Assembly (NCBI GenBank): GCA_946536225.1
Contig: CAMNEE010000002.1
Coordinates: 316,967 to 380,966, forward strand
Reading direction: 5' to 3'
Length of the DNA stretch: 64,000 nucleotides
Source: UBA6985 sp946536225
GTDB lineage: Bacteria; Bacillota_I; Bacilli_A; RF39; UBA660
The position numbers were made by a program, and so were the translations under genes. The notes under the pieces were generated by a model. The model ran no database searches. It had not been told where the DNA came from and was given only the letters and a program-made list of their open reading frames with translations. Shown one piece after another: positions 51,509 to 59,138 of the stretch. Each line of letters opens with the position of its first letter. Within the stretch, counting starts at the first letter, position 1.

Positions 51509-52354
51509 ATGAATGGTATACTTGTAGTTAATAAAGATAAGAACTGTACATCAAGAGATGTAGTAAATGATTTAGTTCATATCTTTCATACTAAAAAAAT
51601 AGGCCACACAGGTACTCTTGATCCAATTGCAACAGGAGTGTTAGTCTGTACAATTGGTAAATATACTAAACTTAATTTAGACTTAACAAGTGAATATAAA
51701 GAGTATATTGCTGAAATGAAACTGGGAGTAAAAACAGATACAATAGATACTGAAGGAGAAGTACTTTTAGAAGAAAAAGTTGAACTATCAAATGAGGAGA
51801 TTACTAATGCAATTAATTCATTTAAAAAGACTTATATGCAAGAAGTACCTGTTTTTTCAGCAGTTAAAGTAAATGGGAAAAAATTATATGAATATGCAAG
51901 GGAAAAACTAGAAGTAGAACTACCTAAAAAGGAAGTAACTATAAAAGATATAGAAGTATTATCTATAAATGATACAATAGTTAAGTTTAGGTGTTTAGTA
52001 TCAAAAGGAACCTATATTAGAAGCCTAATAAGAGATATTGCATCTTCCTTAAATACCTATGCTATCATGACTTCTCTTAATAGAACTAAACAAGGTAAGT
52101 TTGATATTTCATCATCTTTTACAATAGAAGATATAAGAAATAATAATTATAAGTTATTAGATTTAAGTGATGTACTTGATTTAGATATAGTTAACATGTC
52201 AGATAAGATTAATAAATTAGTTGATAATGGTGTATCTATTACTTATACATCTAATAAACCATATATATTATTTAAATATAATAATGAAGATATAGCTCTT
52301 TATAAGTTACTTGATGATAATAAATATCATATGTATATAAAAATAAAGGATTAA
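51509..52354 (+). CDS. truB: tRNA pseudouridine-55 synthase
   Basis: TruB makes pseudouridine at position 55 of tRNA. The catalytic segment is GHTGTLDPIATGVL with the essential Asp, followed by VPVFSAVKVNGKKLYEYARE and CLVSKGTYIRSLIRDI. Length 281 is slightly short because the C-terminal PUA domain is small. ATG 51509 gives the normal TruB start MNGILVVNK; an in-frame GTG nine bases upstream overlaps the preceding stop. ribF, the usual next gene, is absent. Confidence 0.94.
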   Translation: MNGILVVNKDKNCTSRDVVNDLVHIFHTKKIGHTGTLDPIATGVLVCTIGKYTKLNLDLTSEYKEYIAEMKLGVKTDTIDTEGEVLLEEKVELSNEEITNAINSFKKTYMQEVPVFSAVKVNGKKLYEYAREKLEVELPKKEVTIKDIEVLSINDTIVKFRCLVSKGTYIRSLIRDIASSLNTYAIMTSLNRTKQGKFDISSSFTIEDIRNNNYKLLDLSDVLDLDIVNMSDKINKLVDNGVSITYTSNKPYILFKYNNEDIALYKLLDDNKYHMYIKIKD

Positions 52355-52380
52355 GAACAATCTTAATCTTTTTTCTTTTT
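52346..52380 (+). terminator. Terminator overlapping the truB stop
   Basis: GATTAAGA (52349-52356) pairs with TCTTAATC (52361-52368), extended by outer A-T pairs and a T run. Confidence 0.75.
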
Positions 52381-52387
52381 ATATAAG

Positions 52388-52396
52388 TGTTATAAT
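52388..52396 (+). promoter_or_regulatory. Extended -10 promoter
   Basis: TGTTATAAT lies 15 bases before the deacetylase start, directly after the truB terminator. Confidence 0.45.
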
Positions 52397-52411
52397 GAAG
52401 TTGGTGATAGT

Positions 52412-53848
52412 ATGAATATAAGAAAATTGTTATATCCTATTTTAATATTAGTTATATTATTACTTGATTCATTTCTTTTATATAATCTTTTTAAACCAAA
52501 AGTAAGTTTAGAACTAGTCGGTACTAGTATTTCGAATGTAGATGTATATTCATCTTCTTATGAAGATGAGGGAGTACGTTTATTACGTGGAGAAGAAGAG
52601 GTTAATAAGAAAGACTATAAAATAACAGCAACAGATGATATTGATTTAAATCATCTTGGAAAATATACCCAAAAGTATAAAGTTACTTATAATGATAAGA
52701 ACTACGAGATAGAAAGAACTATAAATGTAGTTGATTCTGTTAGTCCAGTTATAGAAACACCAACAGACGTTGTTTATAACTATTATTGTAATAGTAATTT
52801 AAATGATTCTATATCTTATATAGCATATGATAATTATGATGGTATTATTTCTGATAAAGTAATAGTTAATAAAGAAGCTGATAAAGTTACTTTATACGTA
52901 GAAGACTCTTCCAAAAATAGTTTTACTAAAACACTTTTATATGAGTTAAAAGAAAAAGCTCCTCCTGTTATTACTTTAAATGGTTCATCTACAATCTATA
53001 TTAAAAACGGAAGTAGTTATACTGAAGAAGGAGCTAATATTAAAGATGGATGTGGAAGAGTACTTGATAATAGCTTGATTGCTATCGAAGGAAGCGTTGA
53101 TACTTCCAAAAATGGGACATATGAAATAAAGTATTCAGCAACATACGATGATATGTCCGCGTCTATTACTAGAAAAGTTATAGTTTATACACCTTCATCA
53201 TCTTCAAGAACAACTTATGATGGAACTGGTAAAACTGTTTATTTAACATTTGATGATGGGCCATGTGCATATACTATGGAGTTCTTAAATATTCTAGATA
53301 GATATAATGCTAAAGCAACGTTCTTTGTTACTAATCAATTTCCTAATTATGCTTATATGATTGGAGAAGAAGCAAGAAGAGGACATAGTATAGCAGTTCA
53401 TTCTTATACTCATAGTTATAAAACAGTTTATTCTAGTATAGAAAACTATGTTAAAGACTTTAATGATATGAATGGTATAATAGAAGCCCAAACTGGTTCA
53501 AAATCAAATATGTTTAGATTCCCAGGAGGTTCTTCTAATACAATTTCAAGAAACTATTCAAAAGGTATAATGAGATCCCTTGCATCTTATATGCAAAATC
53601 TTGGATATGAGTATTATGATTGGAATGTTTCAAGTGGAGATGCTGCAGGATATGGAACAGATAGAATTGTAACTGAAGTTATAAATGGAGTACATAGAAC
53701 TAATAATCCTGTGGTACTTATGCATGATATACATAAAACTACATTAAATGCACTTCCAAGAATTCTTGAAACACTTTCATCTGAAGGTTATACATTTAAA
53801 GGTCTTGATTTAAATAGTCCAAAAGCACATCATGGATTTAATAATTAA
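52412..53848 (+). CDS. Membrane-anchored polysaccharide deacetylase with Ig-like domains
   Basis: NodB-type deacetylases remove acetyl groups from peptidoglycan or other surface glycans. One N-terminal membrane helix (about 7-27) is followed by two or three Ig-like DUF5011-type modules (about 30-265, including YTEEGANIKDGCGRVLDNSL and NGTYEIKYSATYDD). The NodB domain (about 275-470) has all five motifs: LTFDDGP, HSYTHSY, RFPGGSS, WNVSSGDA and LMHDIH. It is exposed outside the cell and probably modifies the wall, giving lysozyme resistance in related proteins. Confidence 0.88.
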   Translation: MNIRKLLYPILILVILLLDSFLLYNLFKPKVSLELVGTSISNVDVYSSSYEDEGVRLLRGEEEVNKKDYKITATDDIDLNHLGKYTQKYKVTYNDKNYEIERTINVVDSVSPVIETPTDVVYNYYCNSNLNDSISYIAYDNYDGIISDKVIVNKEADKVTLYVEDSSKNSFTKTLLYELKEKAPPVITLNGSSTIYIKNGSSYTEEGANIKDGCGRVLDNSLIAIEGSVDTSKNGTYEIKYSATYDDMSASITRKVIVYTPSSSSRTTYDGTGKTVYLTFDDGPCAYTMEFLNILDRYNAKATFFVTNQFPNYAYMIGEEARRGHSIAVHSYTHSYKTVYSSIENYVKDFNDMNGIIEAQTGSKSNMFRFPGGSSNTISRNYSKGIMRSLASYMQNLGYEYYDWNVSSGDAAGYGTDRIVTEVINGVHRTNNPVVLMHDIHKTTLNALPRILETLSSEGYTFKGLDLNSPKAHHGFNN

Positions 53849-53877
53849 AAGAATAAATTAATTTTTATTCTTTTTTT
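53847..53877 (+). terminator. Terminator after the deacetylase gene
   Basis: AAAAGAATAAA pairs with TTTATTCTTTT, followed by T residues, starting at the stop codon. Confidence 0.8.
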
Positions 53878-53878
53878 G

Positions 53879-53887
53879 TGATATACT
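53879..53887 (+). promoter_or_regulatory. Extended -10 promoter
   Basis: TGATATACT follows the terminator directly, 19 bases before the exporter start. Confidence 0.45.
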
Positions 53888-53906
53888 TTTTGTATAAGGA
53901 GATAAT

Positions 53907-54800
53907 ATGAAAACAGATAAAAATATATTAATAGCATTTCTTTTAAATATATCATTTTCTATTCTAGAGTTTGTAGGTGGAATAATCACTGGCTCTATTG
54001 CAATTATATCTGATGCCGTTCATGATTTAGGTGATGCATCATCAATTGGAATTTCATACTTTTTAGAAAAGAAGAGTAAGAAAAAAGCCGATAAAAAATA
54101 CACATATGGATATTTAAGATACTCTGTATTAGGTGGAGTAATAACGACTACTATATTATTAGTTGGTTCTGTATTTGTAATTGTAGGTGCAACTAATAGA
54201 TTATTTAATCCAACTGATATTAGATACGATGGAATGATTATATTCGCTGTATTTGGTGTTGTACTTAACTTCCTTGCTGCATATGTTACTAAAGATGGAG
54301 ATTCAATTAATCAAAAAGCTGTTAACTTACATATGTTAGAAGATGTACTTGGCTGGATAGTAGTACTAATTGGTGCAATTATCATGAGATTTACAGATAT
54401 TAAAGTAATAGATTCAATCATGAGTATAGGTGTTGCCTTATTTATTCTAATTAACTCATTAAAGAACTTAAATGAAATATTAAATTTATTCTTGGGTAAG
54501 ACACCACCTGAAATAGATATTGATGAAGTAAGAAATCATTTACTTGAGATTAAAGGTGTAGATGATATTCATCATATTCATATTTGGAGTATAGATGGAG
54601 TTAACAACTGTGCAACAATGCATATAGTAACTAAGAGTAAAGATATATCTAAGATTAAACATGAAATAAGAGAAGAACTAGAAGAACATAATGTTACTCA
54701 CGCAATTCTAGAAACTGAAAGTGAAATGTGTGATGATGTTGAATGTAATATTTCAAGTAAAGTTTCAACTACAACACATCATCATCACCATCATCATTAA
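53907..54800 (+). CDS. Cation diffusion facilitator metal exporter with His tail
   Basis: CDF proteins export zinc and related ions in exchange for protons. Six helices are predicted. Transport-site residues appear in helix 2 (SDAVHDLGD) and helix 5 (HMLEDVLGW), the zinc-type combination. The C-terminal cytoplasmic domain has VDDIHHIHIWSIDG. The last residues are TTHHHHHHH, seven histidines encoded by the genome. That tail is unusual in position: CDF His-rich stretches are more often in the loop between helices 4 and 5. Confidence 0.9.
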   Translation: MKTDKNILIAFLLNISFSILEFVGGIITGSIAIISDAVHDLGDASSIGISYFLEKKSKKKADKKYTYGYLRYSVLGGVITTTILLVGSVFVIVGATNRLFNPTDIRYDGMIIFAVFGVVLNFLAAYVTKDGDSINQKAVNLHMLEDVLGWIVVLIGAIIMRFTDIKVIDSIMSIGVALFILINSLKNLNEILNLFLGKTPPEIDIDEVRNHLLEIKGVDDIHHIHIWSIDGVNNCATMHIVTKSKDISKIKHEIREELEEHNVTHAILETESEMCDDVECNISSKVSTTTHHHHHHH

Positions 54801-54837
54801 TTAGTATTATTTAATAGTCTATAAAATTATATTAGTA

Positions 54838-54868
54838 AAAAAGAAATAAAATATTATTTCTTTTTTTC
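54838..54868 (+). terminator. Intrinsic terminator
   Basis: AAAGAAATAA pairs with TTATTTCTTT around a short loop, then a T run. Confidence 0.75.
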
Positions 54869-54885
54869 TTCTTAGTAATATTTTA

Positions 54886-54894
54886 TGTTATACT
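54886..54894 (+). promoter_or_regulatory. Extended -10 promoter of ppdK
   Basis: TGTTATACT lies 31 bases before the ppdK start. Confidence 0.5.
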
Positions 54895-54925
54895 AAAATA
54901 GTGTTAGAAAGGAAGATGATGTTAT

Positions 54926-57553
54926 ATGCATAAATATGTATATTTATTTAGTGAAGGTAACGCAAATATGCGTGAACTTTTAGGTGGTAAAGGTGCCAAC
55001 CTTGCGGAAATGACTAACATTGGTTTACCAGTTCCTCAAGGCTTCACAATTACTACTGAAGCATGTACTCAATACTATGAGGATGGAAGAGAAATTAATA
55101 GTTCTATTCAAGCAGAAATTGAGGAATATATAGGTAAACTAGAAAGTATTACTGGAAAGAAATTTGGAGATAGTGAAAATCCTCTTTTAGTATCAGTTAG
55201 AAGTGGCGCTAGAGCAAGTATGCCAGGTATGATGGATACAATTTTAAACTTAGGTTTAAATGAAACTGTAGTAGAAGTACTAGCAGAAAAATCAGGTAAT
55301 CCAAGATGGGCATGGGATTGCTATAGAAGATTCATTCAAATGTATTCTGACGTAGTTATGGAAGTTGGAAAGAAATACTTTGAAGAGTTAATAGATAAAA
55401 TGAAAGAAAAACGTGGAGTTAAACAAGACGTTGAGTTAACTGCTGATGATTTAAAAGAATTAGCTAATGAATTTAAAGCAGAATATAAAGTTAAGATAGG
55501 AACTGATTTCCCAAGTGATCCTAAAGAACAACTAATGGGTGCTATTAAAGCTGTATTCCGTTCATGGGATAACCCAAGAGCAAACGTTTATAGAAGAGAC
55601 AATGATATTCCTTATTCATGGGGAACAGCTGTAAACGTTCAATCAATGGCGTTTGGTAATATGGGAGATGACTGTGGTACAGGTGTTGCATTTACAAGAG
55701 ACCCTGCTACAGGAGAAAAAGGCTTATTTGGTGAATTCTTAACAAATGCACAAGGTGAAGACGTTGTTGCTGGTGTAAGAACTCCAATGAAGATTGCTGA
55801 AATGGAAGAAAAATTCCCTCAAGCATTTGAAGAATTTAAAAATGTTTGTAAGACACTTGAATCTCATTATAGAGATATGCAAGATATGGAATTTACTGTT
55901 GAACATGGTAAACTTTATATGTTACAAACAAGAAATGGAAAACGCACTGCTCAAGCTGCACTTAAGATTGCTTGTGATTTAGTTGATGAAGGAATGCGTA
56001 GTGAAGAAGAAGCAGTATTAATGATTGATCCAAGAAACTTAGATACATTATTACATCCACAATTTGATGTAGAAGCACTTAAATCTACAGAAGCTATTGG
56101 TAAAGGTTTAGGAGCATCTCCTGGAGCTGCTTGTGGACAAATCGTATTTACTGCAGATGATGCAGAAAAATGGGCAAATAATGGCAAGAAGGTTATCTTA
56201 GTTAGACTTGAAACTTCTCCTGAAGATATTACAGGAATGAAGGCTGCACAAGGTATTTTAACTGTTCGTGGTGGAATGACTAGTCATGCTGCAGTTGTTG
56301 CTCGTGGAATGGGTGAATGTTGTGTATCTGGATGTGGTGATATCGTTATGGATGAGGCTAATAAACAATTTACATTATCTGGTAAAACGTTCCATGAAGG
56401 AGACGTTATTTCAATTGACGGATCAACTGGTAAGATTTACGATGGTGAAATTAAAACTGTTGATGCAACAATTGCTGGTGAATTTGGCCGTGTAATGGAA
56501 TGGGCTGATAAATATAGAACACTTGGTGTTAGAACAAACGCTGATACTCCTAAAGATACTGCTAAGGCTATTGAACTTGGAGCAGAAGGAATCGGACTTT
56601 GTAGAACTGAACACATGTTCTTTGATCCTGAAAGAATTTTCCATTTAAGACAAATGATTATCTCTGAAACAGTTGAAGAAAGAGTTAAACATTTAGATGA
56701 ATTAATTCCATATCAAAAAGGTGACTTCAAAGCAATGTATAAAGAACTAAAGGGAAGACCAATGACAGTTCGTTACATTGACCCACCTTTACATGAATTT
56801 GTTCCTAAAACTGAAGATGAAATGAAGGAACTTGCAACATCTATGAATACTACTTTAGAACATGTTAAAGCAGTATGTGATGAATTACATGAATTTAACC
56901 CAATGATGGGCCACAGAGGTTGCCGTTTAGCAGTAACTTATCCAGAAATTGCTAGAATGCAAACTAGAGCTTTAATTGAAGCTGCTATTGAAGTACATGA
57001 AGAAGATGGATTTGATATTGAACCTGAAATCATGATTCCATTAGTAGGAGAAGTTAAGGAACTTAAATTTGTTAAAGATGTAGTTGTTGAAACTGCTGAA
57101 CAAGTTAAGAAAGAAAAGAATTCTGATATTAAATACCACATTGGTACAATGATTGAAATTCCAAGAGCTGCATTACTTGCAGATGAAATTGCTAAAGAAG
57201 CAGAATTCTTCTCATTTGGTACAAATGACTTAACTCAAATGACATTTGGATTCTCAAGAGATGATGCAGGTAAATTCTTACCATCATATTATGAAAATAA
57301 AATTTACGAACAAGATCCATTTGCTAAGTTAGATCAACATGGTGTTGGTAAATTAGTTAAGATGGCTGTTGATGCTGGTAAATCAGTTAGACCTGATATT
57401 CATTTAGGCATCTGTGGAGAACATGGAGGAGATCCTCAATCTGTTGAATTCTGCCATAATACAGGATTAACATATGTATCATGTTCACCATTCAGAGTTC
57501 CTATTGCTAGACTAGCTGCTGCACAAGCTGCAATCAAAGCAAAGAATAATTAA
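54926..57553 (+). CDS. ppdK: Pyruvate, phosphate dikinase
   Basis: PPDK interconverts pyruvate, ATP and phosphate with PEP, AMP and pyrophosphate; in anaerobes it often runs as a pyrophosphate-dependent glycolytic step. The N-terminal nucleotide-binding domain (GGKGANLAEMTNIGLPVPQG, then VRSGARASMPGMMDTILNLG), the phosphohistidine domain (GGMTSHAAVVARGMG, catalytic His near residue 453) and the C-terminal PEP/pyruvate barrel (FGTNDLTQMTFGFSRDD, ICGEHGGDP with the catalytic Cys) are complete. Length 875 is normal. The final codons, AAIKAKNN-stop, and the terminator are repeated three more times downstream (see the repeats). Confidence 0.97.
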   Translation: MHKYVYLFSEGNANMRELLGGKGANLAEMTNIGLPVPQGFTITTEACTQYYEDGREINSSIQAEIEEYIGKLESITGKKFGDSENPLLVSVRSGARASMPGMMDTILNLGLNETVVEVLAEKSGNPRWAWDCYRRFIQMYSDVVMEVGKKYFEELIDKMKEKRGVKQDVELTADDLKELANEFKAEYKVKIGTDFPSDPKEQLMGAIKAVFRSWDNPRANVYRRDNDIPYSWGTAVNVQSMAFGNMGDDCGTGVAFTRDPATGEKGLFGEFLTNAQGEDVVAGVRTPMKIAEMEEKFPQAFEEFKNVCKTLESHYRDMQDMEFTVEHGKLYMLQTRNGKRTAQAALKIACDLVDEGMRSEEEAVLMIDPRNLDTLLHPQFDVEALKSTEAIGKGLGASPGAACGQIVFTADDAEKWANNGKKVILVRLETSPEDITGMKAAQGILTVRGGMTSHAAVVARGMGECCVSGCGDIVMDEANKQFTLSGKTFHEGDVISIDGSTGKIYDGEIKTVDATIAGEFGRVMEWADKYRTLGVRTNADTPKDTAKAIELGAEGIGLCRTEHMFFDPERIFHLRQMIISETVEERVKHLDELIPYQKGDFKAMYKELKGRPMTVRYIDPPLHEFVPKTEDEMKELATSMNTTLEHVKAVCDELHEFNPMMGHRGCRLAVTYPEIARMQTRALIEAAIEVHEEDGFDIEPEIMIPLVGEVKELKFVKDVVVETAEQVKKEKNSDIKYHIGTMIEIPRAALLADEIAKEAEFFSFGTNDLTQMTFGFSRDDAGKFLPSYYENKIYEQDPFAKLDQHGVGKLVKMAVDAGKSVRPDIHLGICGEHGGDPQSVEFCHNTGLTYVSCSPFRVPIARLAAAQAAIKAKNN

Positions 57554-57586
57554 TAAATTAAAGGCTAGGTAAAACTAGTCTTTTTT
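57526..57586 (+). repeat. ppdK-tail repeat, copy 1 (native ppdK end and terminator)
   Basis: This copy is the actual end of ppdK. The core AGCTGCAATCAAAGCAAAG encodes Ala-Ile-Lys-Ala-Lys, then Asn-Asn-stop. A terminator follows: AAAGGCTAG pairs with CTAGTCTTT around GTAAAA, with one G-U pair. It differs from the other copies at the penultimate codon (Asn here, Lys in the others). Confidence 0.9.
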
Positions 57587-57599
57587 GCGATTATATATG

Positions 57600-57628
57600 T
57601 TGCGTTTATAGAACATCATTGATATAAT
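57600..57628 (+). promoter_or_regulatory. Promoter of the XRE/KilA-N cassette
   Basis: TTGCGT (57600-57605) and TATAAT (57623-57628) have 17-base spacing; TGA before the -10 makes it extended. Confidence 0.6.
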
Positions 57629-57647
57629 GAATTTAGGTGATATGTGT

Positions 57648-57896
57648 ATGAATAAAGTAGATGAATATATAACTGAAGAAAGATTAAATCAAGAATTTAT
57701 ATTTGATTTTATACAATTGAGACATAAATTAGGATTAACTCAAGCAGAGATGGCAAATAAATCTAATGTATTAAGAGATAAAATTGCAAAAATAGAAGCA
57801 GGTATTTATCCTCCCAATATTAAAAGCTTATTTAAAATACTAGGACCACTTGGATACACAATAAAAATTGCAAAAATAGAGGATGATAGGGAGTGA
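57648..57896 (+). CDS. XRE-family HTH regulator, antitoxin-like
   Basis: This 82-residue protein is one helix-turn-helix domain (FIQLRHKLGLTQAEMANKSN, then KIAKIEAGIYPPNIKSLFKI) with a short N-terminal helix and a C-terminal strand, the layout of HigA-like antitoxins and small repressors. ATG 57648 lies seven bases after TAGGTGA; earlier in-frame ATGs overlap or precede that site. Its stop overlaps the start region of the KilA-N gene, so the pair is translationally coupled and may be a regulator with its partner. Confidence 0.8.
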   Translation: MNKVDEYITEERLNQEFIFDFIQLRHKLGLTQAEMANKSNVLRDKIAKIEAGIYPPNIKSLFKILGPLGYTIKIAKIEDDRE

Positions 57897-57901
57897 AAGA
57901 T

Positions 57902-58723
57902 ATGGAAAAAATAGAAGTAAAAGGATTATCAGTTAATATTACAGGAATTGAAGATAATGATTATATTTCATTGACAGATTTAGCAAGAATTAAAAATTCA
58001 AAGGAACCTAAAGATGTAGTTAAAAATTGGATGCGTTCTAGATCAACTCTTGAATTTTTAGGATTATGGGAGAAAATGAACAATCCTGAATTTAAGGGGG
58101 TCGATTTCGAACCCCTATTATCAGAAACTGGTAAAAATTCGTTTACTATGTCTCCTACAAGATGGATTAATGAATTTAATGCAATAGGTATTAAGACAAA
58201 ACCAACAAAAAATGGTGGAACATTTGCTCATAGAGATATTGCTCTTGAATTTGCTTCTTGGATATCCCCAGAAATTAGATTGTATGTTATAAAAGAATTT
58301 CAAAGATTAAAAAATCAAGAATCAGAGCAATTAGAATGGCATGGTAAACGAATGTTAACAAAACTTAATTATCTAATTCACACTGATGCAATCAAAGAAT
58401 ATTTGTTACCAATCGAGCTAACAAAAGATCAAATGAATTATGTTTATGCATCAGAAGCAGATATTTTAAATGTAGCTTTATTTGGAAAAAGTGCTAAAGA
58501 ATGGCATGATGAAAATCCTAGTAAAAAAGGTAATATAAGAGATTGTGCTTCAACAATTGAATTAGCTATATTATCTAACATTGAATTTCAAAATGCTAAA
58601 TTAATTGAACAAGGTCTTAATAAAAAGGAAAGATTATTACTATTAAATGAAGAAGCAAACAGAGAAAAGGAATTATTCAATAAAAATAAAGAAAAAACAA
58701 TTTACAAATTAGAAAATAAATAA
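57902..58723 (+). CDS. KilA-N domain protein
   Basis: KilA-N is a DNA-binding domain common in phages and large DNA viruses and in some bacterial defence or toxin-like genes. Here it covers about residues 1-110: NDYISLTDLARIKNSKEPKD, then VVKNWMRSRSTLEFLGLWE, and FAHRDIALEFASWISPEIRL followed by VIKEFQRLK. The remaining 160 residues are helical and unassigned. ATG 57902 follows AGGGAG. It is coupled to the XRE gene. Its role could be a toxin, a regulator or an anti-phage component; the sequence alone does not decide. Confidence 0.8.
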   Translation: MEKIEVKGLSVNITGIEDNDYISLTDLARIKNSKEPKDVVKNWMRSRSTLEFLGLWEKMNNPEFKGVDFEPLLSETGKNSFTMSPTRWINEFNAIGIKTKPTKNGGTFAHRDIALEFASWISPEIRLYVIKEFQRLKNQESEQLEWHGKRMLTKLNYLIHTDAIKEYLLPIELTKDQMNYVYASEADILNVALFGKSAKEWHDENPSKKGNIRDCASTIELAILSNIEFQNAKLIEQGLNKKERLLLLNEEANREKELFNKNKEKTIYKLENK

Positions 58724-58784
58724 AAAAAATAAACAGGTCATTATAGTCAAATAAAAATGACTGCCAAAGTAGATAATTGTACAA

Positions 58785-58851
58785 GCTGCTATCAAAGCAA
58801 AGAAGAACTAATATAAAATGATTAAAAGACTAGGTAAAACTAGTCTTTTTT
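58785..58851 (+). repeat. ppdK-tail repeat, copy 2
   Basis: The core AGCTGCTATCAAAGCAAAG and the following AAGAAC codons plus TAA would complete ppdK as Lys-Asn-stop. The terminator AAAGACTAG with CTAGTCTTT around GTAAAA is perfect. Similarity also reaches a few bases left of the core (ACA), as in copy 1. Confidence 0.88.
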
Positions 58852-58878
58852 GACAATTTAGTATAGAAATGCTATAAT
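58850..58878 (+). promoter_or_regulatory. Consensus promoter of the T-box/gltX cassette
   Basis: TTGACA (58850-58855) and TATAAT (58873-58878) are 17 bases apart, with TGC before the -10. The -35 abuts the T tract of repeat copy 2. Confidence 0.8.
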
Positions 58879-58884
58879 CAATAT

Positions 58885-59116
58885 CGAATTTGAAAGCAGT
58901 GAAGAAGAAGAGTAAAATATTTTCAATTTAAAGAGAGTTAATGGTTGGTGTAAATTAACATTTGAAATATTTGAATGAAGCTTTGGAGCAGAATAATGTA
59001 TACAAGTTATTCCGTTAATCGCGTTAAGATATAGAGATGTATAGTTGATTTTATTAACTATATAATTAAGGTGGTACCACGATAGATTCGTCCTTATTGG
59101 ATGAGTCTATTTTTTT
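58885..59116 (+). ncRNA. T-box riboswitch, probably tRNA-Glu specific
   Basis: T-box leaders sense uncharged tRNA and switch a terminator off. The AGAGAG and GGTTGGTG elements of stem I are at 58931-58950. A GAA triplet (58973-58975) followed by TGAAGC sits where the specifier codon is expected, matching glutamate and the downstream gene. The T-box sequence AAGGTGGTACCACG is at 59068-59081. The terminator ATAGATTCGTCC with GGATGAGTCTAT and a T run is at 59082-59116. AAGG (59068) can pair with CCTT (59092) in the antiterminator. Confidence 0.88.
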
Positions 59117-59138
59117 ATTTAAGAAAGGAATGATTAAA

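Noticed and set aside
59097..59138. In-frame TTG at 59097 as the gltX start
   Set aside because: It lies within the T-box terminator stem, which would make the N-terminus part of the attenuator; ATG 59139 has its own ribosome site.
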